Shown here: one piece after another, positions 10,974 to 25,743 of the stretch
How positions within the stretch are numbered: the stretch's first letter is position 1
Layout of the letters: each line of letters begins with the position of its first letter
The notes under the pieces: generated by a model
Told to the model about the DNA's origin: nothing
What the model saw: only the letters and a program-made list of their open reading frames with translations
The model's database searches: none
Made by a program: the position numbers and the translations under genes
From: Rallus limicola
Taxonomy: Eukaryota > Chordata > Aves > Gruiformes > Rallidae
DNA length: 64,000 nucleotides
NCBI GenBank assembly: GCA_022605955.1
Contig: JAKCOZ010000039.1
Span: forward strand, 124,001-188,000
Direction of reading: 5' to 3'

Positions 10974-11744
10974 ATAGGATCCCTGCTTCATGTTTCTCAT
11001 AATTTCTTCAAATCACTCATCTCTTTGTTAGTACCTCTCTGTCTTTCCAGAATTTCTTCATGTCTGAAAGTATAAAACCTCACAATATAATGAGACCAAG
11101 AAACATCCATTAATAGAAGGGCAGTTAAGCCTTCCCTTTCTGCACTTTTACTAATGTCATGAGGATTTCACTGAGGACCATGGTGGGAATTTTACATATA
11201 ACTGGGAGACAAACATACTCTCATAGGGTGCCCTATTCAAGTTTCCATCTTGTCTCACTCATATAAGCTGGGCAGCTCTAAGTTCCACATCAGAATTGCA
11301 TAAGAACACTGTTGAAAATCTCCTCATCTTTCCAACTAAGACAGACATAATGCAGTGCTATGAAAAGAAACCAAGCATACATGCCTTCAGAATGGGGTAT
11401 TTCAAGCAGCACTGCTCTGAATCTTCTTTTCTTCCACTTTCCCCTATAACATGAAAAGGTGATATTATGTAGATAAGGTAATATTATGTAGATAAGGATT
11501 GCTCTTCCATAACTGAATCCAGAGGTCTTCATCTGCCCACTGGCTTCACTAAGAATTTTATCTTGTAAAAAAAAAAAAAAGGAGAGAAAAAGGAGAGAGG
11601 TAATTTTTCTGTCTTTCCTTTGAGGAGCCCTGACAATACTATGAGTTCGTTCATGGGAAAGTGGAACAAGTAATTCTAACCTCATGTTTTATTGTGTGTT
11701 GGTAGCATTATAGAAATAATACCTCTCGGGAAAAATGGGAACCA
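10974..11744. other. Non-coding DNA with a short tandem duplication
   Basis: Nothing recognised except two 19-bp units of ATATTATGTAGATAAGGTA at 11462-11498 and an A-rich stretch near 11567-11580. Confidence 0.55.
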
Positions 11745-12331
11745 CTTCCTAGGAGCTCAAGGTCGGTGTATCCCTTTAGGAAATCAAGCAAAGGAAGAAG
11801 ACGACCTATATGAATGAGTATAGGAATGTAGTCAGATCGTGTAGGGATGTAACAAGGAAGGACAAGGCCCAGTTGTGATTAAATCTAGCAAAGGATGTCA
11901 AGGAAAAAAAGCAAGGGCTCCTGCAAGTACATCAGCAGTGAAAAGAATAGTGAAAATGTGGACCTGATGTTAAATGTGGTGGCTACCCTGTTGACAGAGG
12001 ATACAAAGAAGATGGAGTTACTGAATGCTTTCTTTGCTTCAGTCTTTCCTGCTAAGGTCAGCCCTCAGGAATCCCAGACCCTGGAAGTAAGACAGAAAAT
12101 CTGAAGAAAGGAAGAACTTCTGTTGAGGAAAGAAGGATAGGGTTAGAAAATTTCTAAGCAAACTGGACATATGCTAAAAAGAAGGTTATTAGGACTGGTC
12201 AACATGGATTCACTAAGGGAAAATCAGGCCTGACAAATCTGATAGCCTTCTATGGTGGCTTTAGCAGGGGTGTTGGCCCAGATGATCTCCAGTGGTCCCT
12301 ACCAAGCTCCACTGTTCTGTCACTCTGTGAA
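11745..12331 (+). mobile_element. CR1 LINE with large internal deletions (mini-CR1)
   Basis: The 5' part matches the CR1 ORF2 segment between endonuclease and RT: PFRKSSKGRRR near 11775, NVVRSCRDVTRKDKAQL near 11830, and KMELLNAFFASVFPAKVSPQESQTLEVR near 12010-12095. After a deletion it resumes at GQHGFTKGKSGLTNLIAFY (about 12195-12255, read with changes). It then jumps from the FY codons directly to the 3' UTR GCAGGGGTGTTGGCCCAGATGATCTCC near 12266. The tail is a worn TGTTCTGTCACTCTGTG. The entire catalytic palm and C-terminal region are absent, so the copy is about 0.6 kb although it holds both far-upstream and 3'-terminal sequence. Confidence 0.85.
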
Positions 12332-15300
12332 ATCGTTCACATTAAACTATTAGACAATAAATAAGTCATTCCTTCATCTATTTTCTTCTCCTATGGCATT
12401 AAAACCTTATACCTTAAATTATGATAATTTAAAAGAAATATATACTTGAAAAGGTCATGTGTTCATGAACAGAGGGCTACTGAGGGCACCCATATATATG
12501 TATTACATAGGAAATGTATCTGAGCAAACTGACACTGTTTTGTTTTAACACATCTATAAATTTATTGACATCTTTGGACTTCTTTACAAGATAGTGCAGA
12601 GTTGTTTGTTTGTTTGTTTTTTCTTCCACATTTTCATGCATTTTACAGTATTTAGTAACAGATACTAAGAAAGAAAGAAATAATTTATGAATGTCTCTGA
12701 AAAAAACCCAGAAACATACACTAACACAGTACATTTAAGTTTCAATTTTTAATGAAAATGTCATTTATGTTTTTATTCACACTCCTGTTTGATTTGTGTT
12801 CCTGTTTGGCAAAATTTCCTCACTCTGTACATTTACCTTTATTACTGGGTTTCCGGATGAAAGAGGTCAAGCTGTAAAATGAATCATTATCTTTGCAAAT
12901 AAGGATGGATAGCAGTGTTTTACGTAAAGGTAAAAGTGGAAACATTTAAGTTTTCAGGATATCTGAAAGCAGAGAACAGTTATTCCCTTCACAAAGGAAT
13001 TATTCAGCCTTGAGAGCTACAATATTGTTGCATGCTTATCCAAGACAGAAATGTTAACATGATCCAGGCAAGTCACTAAGACATTGGAAAGTGTATGTCA
13101 GAAAGCAAGCAGCATTGCTCTACTATTGCAAATAATTGAGGTAAGTTTTAATTTAGAAATGCGGTTCTGCTGACAGGCATTTTGCACTCTCGAACAATTA
13201 TCACATTTGTATTTGCTAAATAAGATGTGAAAACTTAAAATAGTGTAACAATCACATGCGCATATTATACCAAGCATTTCATACCGTCCCTGTAAGCTGT
13301 GGAAAATGCAGTATTGATTTCAGCAGTATATTTAATTCAGGTATTAATACGATTCAGAGCATGCCGAAGTGAGATTCTGGCTGGATATACAGTGAACTAT
13401 CCAGAAGTCATTTAGGTGGTGACTTTAAGAATACTTTGCTGACTGTGTATCACTTCTTCTGTGTGCTCTCATAGTCAATGGAAATCCCTAGTACAGAAAT
13501 CAGGATATTATTCATTTTCTTCTTGTTTCTGTTTTTCTCTCTCTGGGAGAAACAGCCTTATAAGCTTCGCTTCCTATCTGTAAATATAAGAGTTTGAATG
13601 GAGTCATGACTTAATACAGTTTCTGTGAAAACCAGTCATGTCCTATTAATTATGTTGGTTCACACTCATGACATACTTTGAACTGTATTTTTCCTTCCTT
13701 TATCTTTCACCCGTGGCAATGATAATTCATTAACTCCAAGCCACTGAATTAACCAGAATATTTGTAAGTTTGATAACTCAAATATATGAGACATGATCTG
13801 CTAATGCATAGGTAAATTATTTTTTCCCTAAAAGTATATTATGAAATGCAAATATTTGCTTATGAGTTGTTTTTAAAAAGTAAAATCAGGGAAAAAAAAG
13901 TGCCACTCAGTCCATGATATATTGATGATTTTTTTTTTTTTTTTTTTGTTCTTATTTACTACTAAAAGCTAAAGCATTCATTACCAATGTTATGGCAGTG
14001 CAAGATATGCAAATCTGTTGCAACTGCTTTGTGACAGATGGTAGAAGTATTTAATATGCCTGTTTCCAGTTTACTTTCTAAGTCCAATACATGTTGTTAA
14101 AAGATCAGAGTCTGGGGAGGAAGGAAGAAAGCAAATTGTTTGTCTGATATGGCTGCTTCACTTTGGGTTGTGAGGAGCCATTTGGAGACTGCATCGTCCC
14201 TGAAAGCTTTTGAAAACAACCAGTCTTGAAGAAACTGTAAGAAACTGAAAGACCCTGGACCTTTTCAGACACATTTCTATGGCAGGGAGTTAATTCACCT
14301 ACAGCAAAGCTTCAGATGTGACAGAGGGCAGAAAAATTTTTGCACAGAGATTTGGTGAAGAGCACTTAATCCAGAAAGCCTCTAGAAGGTGTTGGCCTGA
14401 GTTCTGCTTGGAGGATTGGGAGTAAAATTTCATTCTTCCAGACTCAGGAGCTGCATTTTTTCCCAAACCTTCAAACCTTTCTCACCAACAGACTGTAATT
14501 CTTTCCATGTAAAACCTTATCCTGGGTTTGTGTACTTTTTTTGAGTATTGCAGAAAAGCACTAGTGTGAGAGATAATAAGTTTTCAGTCCTTCAGTGTCT
14601 TTTAATATTTTAATTTTAAAGAAAAAATAAATGGTAGGAGAGGAAAAAGGGAGCAGTTGCACTCAAAAGATCCGAGGGACTTGGGTCCCACCCACAAAAT
14701 TCCAGGTTTTTGCTTTCCATTAGGGCAACATTTATGATAAAAGAGATGTTAAACACATCACAGAAGCCATGGAGCCAAACCCTTAGTGAAGATACAAATG
14801 TGGCCTCACTGTGTTCTTATCCATGTGAGAATATGCACTAACATCATTATCTTTTAATTGGAGAGGATAATCAAACCTTGTCTGTCTTTTGCAGACTTAA
14901 CTGCTTCAATATAAATGTGTTTCAAGAAGCTGCCTTCAGGCTTAAGAATCTGTATAAATGTGCCACATACTCAATAGGAAAAATAGTAATAAAATCAGCA
15001 ATGGGTATTTCAGGTTACAAATATAGCAATTACTTTTGACTTGGAGGAGGTAAACCTCAAATGGGAAAACACAGAAACAATTTTCAAAATGTACATCCTT
15101 AGCTCTTGTACAAATCTGTTTCTCTTTTAGGAAATTGCCTCAGCAAACTGTGCTGGAGAAGACAGTTTTGCTACAGGGAAAAAAAAAAAAAAAAGATTTA
15201 CAAACAGAAACAAAAGATTAATTTTGGAACTTTGTGGACTGAAGTAATAAGAAGGAAAAAAATGGGATGCCAAGTACGCCACATGCTTTCATATTTGACT

Positions 15301-18300
15301 TTAAGAGGAAGGAAAATTACTCTTAACAGAGATGCCAATTCAAAGCCTTCACAATACATGAGATTATTTAAGTCCTCATCAGAGGTCTTGTGCACAATCT
15401 TACTGATCACATGCTATTTATTTTCTTAAGTAAAATGGAAATTTAATGAGTTTTATACATGTAATTTTTGCAAGAGAAATGAAAATATCTTATTTTTAAA
15501 TTAATTTTCAGGAAAGGTTAATACTTTCTGCTCTAATTAATTGTAAATAATAATCAAAGACCATTTTGAGGTTTTATTGCCTGCCCTCAATGTCTTCATA
15601 TAAATTTACCTCTAGCCATAAACCAGCAATGTTATGATCATCATCCTAACATTTGCAATATGTACTAATTGTATTCTAATTTCCTATATTACTTGCCTAT
15701 ATGGTTAAAGAATTAAAATTTAGAAGCGTAATAACACAATTTGTTACTGGAAAAACATTGATTTTACTCATACTAGTGATGTGTTTGTGCAGTTGTAGTT
15801 AGGTTTGTCTAACTTTTAATCATAAACCATGCTTTTCATGGATTTATAACTAGTATACCAAATTACAGCAGTCTTAAATTTCAGCCAGGGTACATGGTGT
15901 TAGGAAGGGAGATACATTCATTTAACCTTTTTTGGTATTATTTCAGATATTATAGATACATGTGACAGCAGAATAATGCATGTACATAACAAACTCAGTT
16001 TAAAAAATTCCCATAGCATCTCAAAAATTTCTTAAGTGTTAACAAAATTCAAGCAAATTACTTGTTCCAACAACCCTTTTTTTTTTTCTTTTCATAAAGA
16101 TCTGTTATTTAACTGAATATAGTGAATTGAGCTCTAATGAAGTCTGCCTTCTTTTTTGTATTTAAAGTATTTCTTGCATTTGTATTTTTAATGATAGCTT
16201 AATTTCTTCTAACAGTCCTTTTGAGGTACATAAGGGTTATGTTTTCTTCTTGTCTTCACTTGATGTTTAGTGCTTTTCTTGAGCTTTCAGTAGTGTCACT
16301 GCCATCACCACAGTCAGCATTTTAATACATGCGTGTACCATGGACACAGTTCAAAGTATCAGGAATCAATAAAACCTTTCTGCCTCCAACATGATAAAAC
16401 TTTAAGTAAAGGTCCAAGTGGATTCCTTTTTTTCCTCCAGAATTTTTCCTCAATAGCAAGATGGGTATTTCTAGGATAAACCACATCTCTTATACAATTA
16501 TGTAAAATACATTCTGAATGCCTCAGACTTACTGTGTATAAACCAATTGGTTTTGCAGGCACAGCTGGTGAATGCTACCTGCCTGGGATGTTTCCAATGG
16601 AACTGTAGTTTGGTTTTGTTCTCTAACTTCATTAGCCAGAATTTTTTAGGGGCATCTAATGTCCACATGCACTAAATCAGATCTCATCGAGGTACTTTAC
16701 AGCAGGGAGAGAACTGACAACAAGTATTAAAAAAAAAAAAAAGAAAAAAAAAAATCGTTTGACACTGACTTTAGGGTTTAGCTAAAGCTACATACTATTG
16801 AGAGAAACCTTAATTACCTATCAAGTAGTTCAAATGGTCGAACTAGACTAAGGGATCTTCTGACATCCTACCAATTCCCAGCTAAATAGTATGAGCATTA
16901 GTGTTGAATTGGCATTTCAGAGCAGTTGTGAGACCACAAGTGAGAAGAACCTTGTACCTTTTTCAGCATAGCCATCTCTGTACAAAGTACTGTTATCTGA
17001 TTAAATTTAGGAATATTGACAGGCTGTCTTGAATGAAATAGTTTAGAAATTAGGTTGGCTCACTTTGTTTAAAGCACTTTGTCTTACATCTCAGGTAGTC
17101 TAATACAGAAGAAACCTCAAATGCATCTTTAAATGACAAGGAAGTCTTCTTTAAAACAGGCGTTACTGAACATTCCTTAGGGTTTGTTGAAGAGGTTCCA
17201 TGCTCTAATTAGATGGCTGAGTTGATATACAAACTCAGAGTGGAAATTCGTATCACAACACAATTGCAAAAGTTTAGCATAAATATACTGGAGGAACTGT
17301 ATTTCTGGCTTTATAAATCTGCTGATTACACAGCCTAAAAAAAAAAAGAAATTAAAGGAGCAATAGTTTCCAGCCTTCAAAATGTTTGAGTATGTACCTA
17401 AACTGACACTTGTAAGCAAACCTTCTACATGCATGATGATGTATCTTGATTAAGTTAATTTTAGGGAAAAGTGTATTGAGAGGGCATGAGAGTATTTTAA
17501 CTTGTATTCTCCCATCTTTTAAAAGTTATATGTAATTGTGTTGAATTACATTTTTTCTTTATGAATTGCTACAGAAAGTTTCAAAAACCAAGCATTAGGT
17601 GAACTATGATTAATACCTAAAAAAGATCACCTATAATAGTCTCCTTTTGTGAGCGTTTACTCTTTATATGAGAAGAAAGGTCGAGGATTATGCATGCATC
17701 CTCACAAGGCAGTGTAGAACTATTTGTGGCTATGTATCGGTGCTGGTGAAAAAACTGATAGTTTCCCTTGTGAGTTATTGAGGACAAACAACTGAAATGT
17801 AAAGTGTTCTCTAAATTAGGACTTTCACTGGTGTGAGTTTACTAAGCCAGGTTCAGGTGACTAAAATGTGGCCTTAGACATGACTGGGTAGGAAGTGGGG
17901 AAAAAAAGAAAAAAATAAAAGTTAAATTTTTCAGGGAAATTATTTAAAATCAAATCAACTATTATAAAACCATGAAAAAGTGATGAAAATCCTGAGACTT
18001 TCTAAACACTCAAACTATTTTGAACTAGCAAAAAATAGAACAGTAGAATTTTACCACCAGATGGATAATTATGGGAAATAAATAAATCTCTGTTATTTCT
18101 TGCTTCTGTATAACCTACTGGGGTTGTTATGAATTTGTTTGACCCAAATTATACCAGTGAAAACTAATCCTTCTTAACTTTTAGATGGGGTAATATCCCT
18201 TATGATTTAGTTAGTGGTAAAACTGAAAAATATGGTACTCCTAAAAGATTAAGAAGATGTAGAAACAAAATTTTTTTTTCTTCCAAATTTAAGATTAATA

Positions 18301-19499
18301 ATGTGAAACAAATCAGTTAAAGGTCCCAGGAAAAAACCAAAACAAAATAAAAAACAAAAATTCAAACAAAACAAAAAAATTAATGAAATTAGTATAATGT
18401 AAAATTGAGAGAAGTGCTACTGGAGTTTCATCAGGTCCTATATATATTTATACTGTAAGGTCTATTAACTGTAGTTACTGATAATAAGCAAGTGATGTGT
18501 TTGTGACATGGTATCGTTCAGATTAGGATTTTTTAATGTTGTTTTTTTTTCTCATTTAGCTCCCTAGTCAGGAACTCAAAATTTTGGAGGAGGAATGTAT
18601 ATATTTTTTTACATAAAATCTAAGATTAAATTAAGATTTTAAAATTATGCCTTATTTTTCTCTTTCCTATGCACCCATCCTTGCTTTCTAATTTAAAATA
18701 AATATAAACTATGGACAGTTAATTAATGCACTGTCTAAAAAACTATAAATACATGGCAATATTTTTTAAAAATGTTCATTACTTAGTAATTTCATTGTTT
18801 CAATAATTACATTTAGATTATACATACAATTTTATATTAAAAATAAAAGACAAATAATTATTTTTTAAAAACCCCATGCAAGACAAAAGATCTTTTAAGT
18901 CTTCTTGTTTTTGAAATTGTCCACAAATTAAAAATACCAGAGCTTTTCTTCTCTGTAAATTTTGATGGCATTCAGCCCTTGACTTCCTGCTGTGTATTAC
19001 TTTTTTCGATAACCTAAAAGAAATCATAAATTCATTACTAATGAAATTTGTAGATCGCTTGAAAATTGAGAGAGTAGTAAATAATAAAGAGGATGTATTT
19101 CTCTACAGACGTATCTGGGTCATTTGACAAGCTGAACATAGTCAAACAATATCTGGTTCAACACAGCCAAAGGGGAAGTCATGCATTCAGACAAAAATAA
19201 ATTAAATTATATTTAAAAGGCGAGACACTTCAGTTTGGAGAACAGTTACACTTGTGAAAAGCTGCGTTAAGATATAGACTACCTAACTGCAGATGATTCT
19301 GAAAGATTCAGCATGTGTAGAATCAATCATAAAATAAATACATGATAAGTCACAACAACTATTTTCCAAATGTGCCTAATGTGCAGATACAGAAACTCTC
19401 AAGCTTGCTTCTTCAGTGCCTTTATGGGAAAAGAGAGACCCATTTTTACATGATAGCCTTAACACTAGAATACTTTCTCAGTATTGCAAACTTTATTTT
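12332..19499. other. Long AT-rich unique-looking stretch
   Basis: Seven kilobases hold no element I can name. There is a (TTTG)n run at 12603-12620, a T19 run at 13929-13947, A-rich runs at 15180-15194 and 16728-16753, and A/C-rich sequence near 18330-18380. Open frames are short and lack domains. Mixed-composition sequence around 12960-13360 contrasts with the surrounding AT-rich DNA and could be conserved non-coding DNA, but sequence alone does not show this. Confidence 0.5.
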
Positions 19500-20850
19500 A
19501 GGCCCTTTTCATGATGAGGGCAAACAAAGCTGTGGGCCTGATCAAGAACGCAAGGTCAGAGGCAGGTGATGGAACAAGTCTGGTTGTCATCAATAACCAT
19601 GTGGAGGAAAAAGTGGTTATCAGGGCTGATCAACATGGATTCACCAAGGTAAAATCATGCCTGACCAATCTGATAGCCTGCTATGGTTGTATGACTGGCC
19701 TGGTGTAGGAGGGGAAGGCAAGAGGTGTTGCCTACCTTAGTTTCTGGAAGGCTTTTGATACTGTCTCCCATAACATCCTCTGAGGCAAGCTTAGAAAATG
19801 TGGGTTAGATGAGTGGACAGTGTGATGGATTGAGAACCGCTTGAATGGTAGAGGTCAGAGAATTGGGATAAGCAACACAATCTTGCTGGAGGTCTGTATA
19901 TAGTGGTGTGCCCCAAGGGTCAATACTGTGCTGGATCTGGTCTTGAACAACACATACATCAGTGACCTGGGCAAGGGGACAGAGTGGAGCCTCAGCAAGC
20001 TTGCTGAAGATACAAAACTAGCTGATACCCCAGAAAACTGTATTGCCATTCCACAAGACCTGGACAATCTAGAGAGTTGGCTGTGGAGGAACCTAATACG
20101 ATTCAATATGGGGAAACATAGATGCCTGCACGTCGGGAGGAATGACCCCAAGAATCAGTACAGGTTAGGGTCTGATCTTCTGGAAAACACCTCTGGAGAG
20201 AAGGACTTGGGAGTGGACAACAATTTAGGCATAGCAAGCAGTGTGCCCTTGAGGCCAAGAAGGCCAATGGTGTCCTGGTTTGCATTAAGAAGTGTGTGGC
20301 AAGCAGGTCAAGGGAGATTATCTTCCTCCTCTGCTCTACCCTGGTGAGGACACATCTGGAATACTGTGCCCAGTTCGGGGATCCCCAGTTCAAGAAAGAT
20401 GGGGGACTCCTAGAGACATTCCAGGGGAGGGCTACAAAGATGATGAGGGGACTGGAGGATCTCTCCTATAAGGAAAGACTGAGGCAGCTGTGTCTGTTTA
20501 GTCTGGAGAAGAGAAGACAGAGGGGAATCTCATCAACCCCTATAAATATCTAAAGGGTTGGATGTCAAGAGGAAGGGGCCAGGCTTTTTTCAGTGGATCC
20601 CAGTGACAGGACAAGGGGCAATGGGCTCAAACTGGAACACAGGAAGTTCCATCTGAACACAAAGAAAAACTTTTCTTTGAGTGTTACAGAGCACTGGAAC
20701 AGGCTGCCCAACAAGGTTGCGGAGTCACCTTCTCTGCAGATATTCAAAATCCACCTGCATGCATTGTGCAACCTGCTGTACATGATCCTGTAGGTTGGAG
20801 TATGTGATCTCCAGAAGTGTCTTCCAATCTCTACAATTCTGTGATTCTCT
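19500..20850 (+). mobile_element. CR1 LINE, 1.35 kb, decayed ORF2
   Basis: Sense CR1 starting at the ANKAVGPD block near 19518 (the SKAxGPDG position of ORF2) and, after a small deletion, continuing through VVINNHVEEK and ADQHGFTKVKSCLTNLIACY. Motif A (near 19740-19765) is interrupted by stops. The catalytic YADD reads LAED (20000-20011), so one catalytic aspartate is lost. The C-terminal blocks appear in at least three frames (19928-20347, 20296-20553, 20593-20793), showing frameshifts. The 3' end near 20850 has CTACAATTCTGTGATTCT. A dead copy, clearly older than that at 8000. Confidence 0.9.
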
Positions 20851-23800
20851 TTTTCAGTGAAGAGGTCACTGAGTAATGAGCAAAGAAAGAGATTTAAAAT
20901 TATATCACACAAGAAGAGGATGAGACTTGATGAAAAATAAGAAATAATTTTCTGGATTGGCTTTTCTTTTCACCCAAAAATTAAAATGTGGTGATTTTCC
21001 AGACAATAAAGTTTTAAATCAGGTCTTTATTCTTCCAGGAGAAGGTTGGATGCATTCCTGCCTTCAATCTGTCTGACAATGAGACAATTTTTCTGCATAA
21101 AACTCAGGAAAAGAAAATAAAAGTCATAGCAGTTGATATTGTATCTGTGCATTTCTTGTTTTCTTTTGTTAATTTGGAATACTTACAAAAGCCTAGGTAC
21201 ATATTAGTATGGTCCTAACATTTTGATGCTAAGTGAACCTTAAAACAGGTCCATTGGACAGCTGTTAGTAATAGGCATGAAGGTAATTAAAGCTAGTAGT
21301 TCTTATGTGTTCCTTTTGAAACAATGTGGTGGTTTGCTACAATTTATGCAAATATTTAAATTAAATAAATGTGTGCTACATACATATTTTTCAAATGTAT
21401 AATTGTTAAAATCTGTACTTTTGGGAAACAGTACCTCTTTAGTAATACTAGTAACTACAAATAAATCTTTGGCTAACTTACCAGTGTCCATGTGTTCAAA
21501 TAAATCACATCTGGGTAGTCTGCAATTTGTGTGGCTTAAAACATGGAATGAACAGAAGAGGCAGAGACTCAAAGTGTTAAAGTGTCATATTAATGTCTGC
21601 AGAAAAGGTATGAGAACTTATCAGTAGCATTTTGATGTCTTCGTTAAGATTAGGAAAGTTGCGTTTTCCTCAGCTCAATATATGGAATGGATTAGGGAGG
21701 GTAACTATTGCCATACCTGATTAGAATTCAATTAATAATTTCAGTCAAAATATCAGAGTTCAGAAATTCAAAACATATTGGCACATTTCCACAATTTTAT
21801 AAGAAAGATTGTAGAAACCCTATTTTATTTACCTTTCCAATATTTTCTCTTTGCTTACCATAAATACTTTAATTTTCAGATTCATCTATGTGTAAGCAAA
21901 AAGGTCCAAAAATGAAAAAGTAGAAAAATAAAAAAAAAAAATTATTTCATATGGAGGACAAGGAGCTGTTTCAAAAACATATTTTTATATTTCTTTCTGT
22001 GATTCTTTATGATCAAAACCTGATATATTTCTATTTTAGTTCTCCTGGTGAGTTTATTTTACAGGTCTTTGATTCTGCCTAAGCATTGCATTTTTAAATA
22101 ATCCATTGTTTACACCACCCTATCCTGGAATCCAAATGTTATCTTTCAGGCTTGTTGCTTGACATGAATGTTTATTACATGTTATTTTCTTTGCTGCAGT
22201 CACATTGCCTTTCATGTACTAAGATTTATAGGAAGACTTCCTTTTAAAATGTTCACAACTACTACAGTTGTAATCACACCTGATTAGTTAGTTGAGTGCC
22301 AACTACTTTATGTGGGAACAACTGTATAATGTGAGAGCAATTATGTGATTAGTTTATTCCTTCTAAGTTTAGACATTATAAAGAGACCGAAAACTTCAGG
22401 TTATGAGGTAATTGTTTTTTCAGCAACTTTATCTGTTGCCACCAAGTGATATTAATTATTTTACCATGTTATATAGTAATATTAATTCTAAATTTTGCTG
22501 GATTTTGAAATAGTAGTGTAAATTTTGTAATAGTTGGGGTTGGTTTTGTTTGGGTTTTTTCTGATGTGCACTGGCCTTAGGCTAAGTCCTATGATTTTCT
22601 ATACTGCATGAGTGGTGCAGAGATTTCCCAACTTATCAAAGAAAGAATTAGCTGTAGACCTGTAATCATTAGTCATTTTAGCAGAGCTGCAAGATGCTAA
22701 TTCCTCCTACCTTTGAGATAAGGTAGGATTCTCTATGAGGCTGACACTTCAGTGCTGTTTCAGGATATGAGCTAGCATCTCTATGCTTGACAGTGTGTCA
22801 CTTCAGATAGAGGTTCAAGCTTGCTGAGAGCTAGTTAGGGGATCTCCCACACTGTTTTTCATTATGAGGTGTATTCATGGCCATCAATGACTTTTTAATC
22901 AGTTTCATCAGGATTTCATACTGGCAGTATGCACACTGATACCTACCACTGTCAGTATAAGTTTTAGTAAAGAATATTAAAAACCTGAATATTGACTTTA
23001 AGATAATATGTTCTGGGAATTTGATTGTTTGTTTTTAAATTTGTTTGTTTGTTTACATTCACCATGCACATGTACTGGGTACAGCAGAACCCAGGGGACT
23101 GAACATGTGATGATTCTCCTTGTTCTTGCATCACTGTGCCTGGAAATGACAAAAAATATAGATATATATTCAGCTCCAATTTCAGTATCATAAAAAGTGG
23201 ACAGATATTCAAAATTCACAACCTATGTATGTTTCTAATTAGAACTTAATTCTTGACAGATCAATTATTTGGTTGTGGAAATGGGAGCTACCATGAATGA
23301 GCTCAGATTTACTAGTTATCCCTTGTAGTGTACATTTCTAAAAGGCAGAAATACCTTGCATTATTGCTGATTGGTTGAAACACTTATTCCAGATGAAAAA
23401 AAAAAAAATCAAAAGAAACCAAACCAAACCAAACCAGCTGGGTTTTGGTTCAGCAAACAGGTACTTGAAGTATAATACCAAGTTGAGAATGTCTTGCTGT
23501 TCTGAATTTACAAGGCTCATACTATTTTCCCAGAATTTAAAAATAGCACAGGAAGCTCTTTTGGGTCAATATAGAAGTGATTTTGGTACAATAAATGATA
23601 CAACTACCAGTCACAATGTGTGCTCAACTGTCATCCCTGTTATTTTCTACCCATGTTGCTGACATTAGTAGTTTCATTAGAGGCAACTGAACAAACTTTT
23701 ATGAATTTTATTGACAGAATGGGGAAGCAATTTTGTCTTAAGTCTGTAGTACTGCCAACACAAAGAGACAGCCATACAACATAAGCCTCTCTGTTCTGTG

Positions 23801-25743
23801 AATATCCATGAAAAAGATGAAAAAATGGGCTGTTTGAAATACTATTTTTCCTTCACTAACAGATTTTAAACTTTTTGTCCATTACCTTGAAAGGAATAGG
23901 TCCAAACCTTCCTGAAGTTCAGTAAAATAAGACTAATAGAATTTGAAAGCCAGGGAAAACTAGAACAATCTATTGTGATATCAGTTATTATAGAATTTTA
24001 AATTATATATTAATAAAGCCTTAATTAGCATAAATCAATGTAATAGCAATGACATCAATGCATACTAAAAATTCATACCAGGTTTTGGTTAGCCTATAAT
24101 ATTTTAAGTTTTTAATTTATGTATTTTGTTTATTTCCTTAAATTTTTATCAACCTTAGGCACAATGAAATGGTTTAAAAGACAAATATTAATAAAAATAG
24201 CAGCATCTGAGTGATTAATCTGCTCTACTTTTGGGGTCTAAAATTTATGTCCAGTAGTAAGTTATTAATTTTAGAAAAAGGTAAAGCAAATATAGCATAA
24301 TTCATATTGGATGTTCTTGGCCTTAGTTTAAAATTATTTCATGTTTTACATTGAGTTATATTCCAAAGGTATGAATCATACCAAGGAACATTTCTGCCTT
24401 TGATTAACCAATATGATATAAAAGATAATTTTTATATCTCTTCTAAAACTCTAATAAAACACTGCCTCATTATAACATATGGTCGTCATGTGTACTTTAT
24501 GAAAGTGATAGCATTTAAATGAAATGAGAGTTGAATACATGTCTAGACATATCACTTAATTGGCTTTACATTTTCGTTAAGGAACTTACATGACTTAACC
24601 TTCAGAATACTTTTGAATTTTTTTTTACGCAAGTGATATATATCTATGTATTTGTATATATATAGATATTCGTGATCTCCAAAGACAAATAGAACAAGAA
24701 TTTAATTTAAAAAATCTTTTAATAAACATTATACATTATAAATCTTATGTTGTAATACAGTTTAAACTATAGATTATCCATATGATTTCCTGGTAACTGT
24801 GTTCTTCAGACATAGGTTTGATTAGTCCAGGAGTTCCAGCATATCCAAAAGTCCTGAGCTTCTTTAAGAATTTTTTTAAATGTGTTTCAGTGTTATGTCT
24901 CCTTCAAATTTTTTAACTGCTTGTGTCCAGCTACATTCTATCTTCCTTGCTTTCAAAATCAGTGCTTTCTATATTTAGTAAGAAGACAAGACTAAGTGAA
25001 GACATACTGAGGGGCAGGGGCATAGAAAAAAGGAATAAAGAATTTAGCAGAGGGAACCTTTTACAGAAACTTGGTTATTAGGACAAAGTGAGAGGTGTTT
25101 CTAAAATACAAATGTATCAGTACATCATACAGCATGTTATATATAGTTTCAAAGACGGACTAACAGAACCAGTATTCAGTTCAGCACAGAAAAAGTCCAA
25201 CACCTGGTCTGGAAATTCCTGTTTTGCACTGAGAATACATCATTTTTGTAGATGACACGAAAGACAAGATAAAAATGTATAGGGACAAATACAATGTGAA
25301 GTTGCACCAACTGTTATGCTTCCACTAAAGGAAGGTGACCATGAATAGCATCCAAGGAAACATGAATAAGACATCATCTAGACTGTTGAGTGAGCTACTG
25401 CAGTTCCAGGACTTCTTTTCAGTTTGTCCAGGTTGCAAAGAAAAGAGAAATGATGCTTCTGATACTCAAGAAAACACTGAAAATCTGTTTCTATCTTCAG
25501 ATTTTATCCTGCCTCTTTTGTGAGAGAGCGGTGATACTGTACCCGGAAGTGAAACATATGGATGAGAAGAAATGGGTTTTTGTCAGGGTATTGACACTCA
25601 ACAGTCACTGGAGTTCTTTCCAAGTAGAGATGAAATTCATGAATGTTTTGTCACTGCTATAAGTATTCAGCAAAAATTAATAGTAATGTCAATAATTGAT
25701 AAAAATATTAAAAATAATATTCAAATGACCATTAGTTTACTGT
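20851..25743. other. AT-rich non-coding DNA
   Basis: No gene or transposon recognised. Simple repeats include (TTTG)n around 23036-23054, a CCAAA-type run at 23418-23438 and an AT-alternating stretch at 24636-24668. Confidence 0.55.

Noticed and set aside
24636..24668. AT-alternating stretch as a possible cruciform or origin
   Set aside because: Short imperfect TATA/ATAT microsatellite, common in AT-rich vertebrate DNA.
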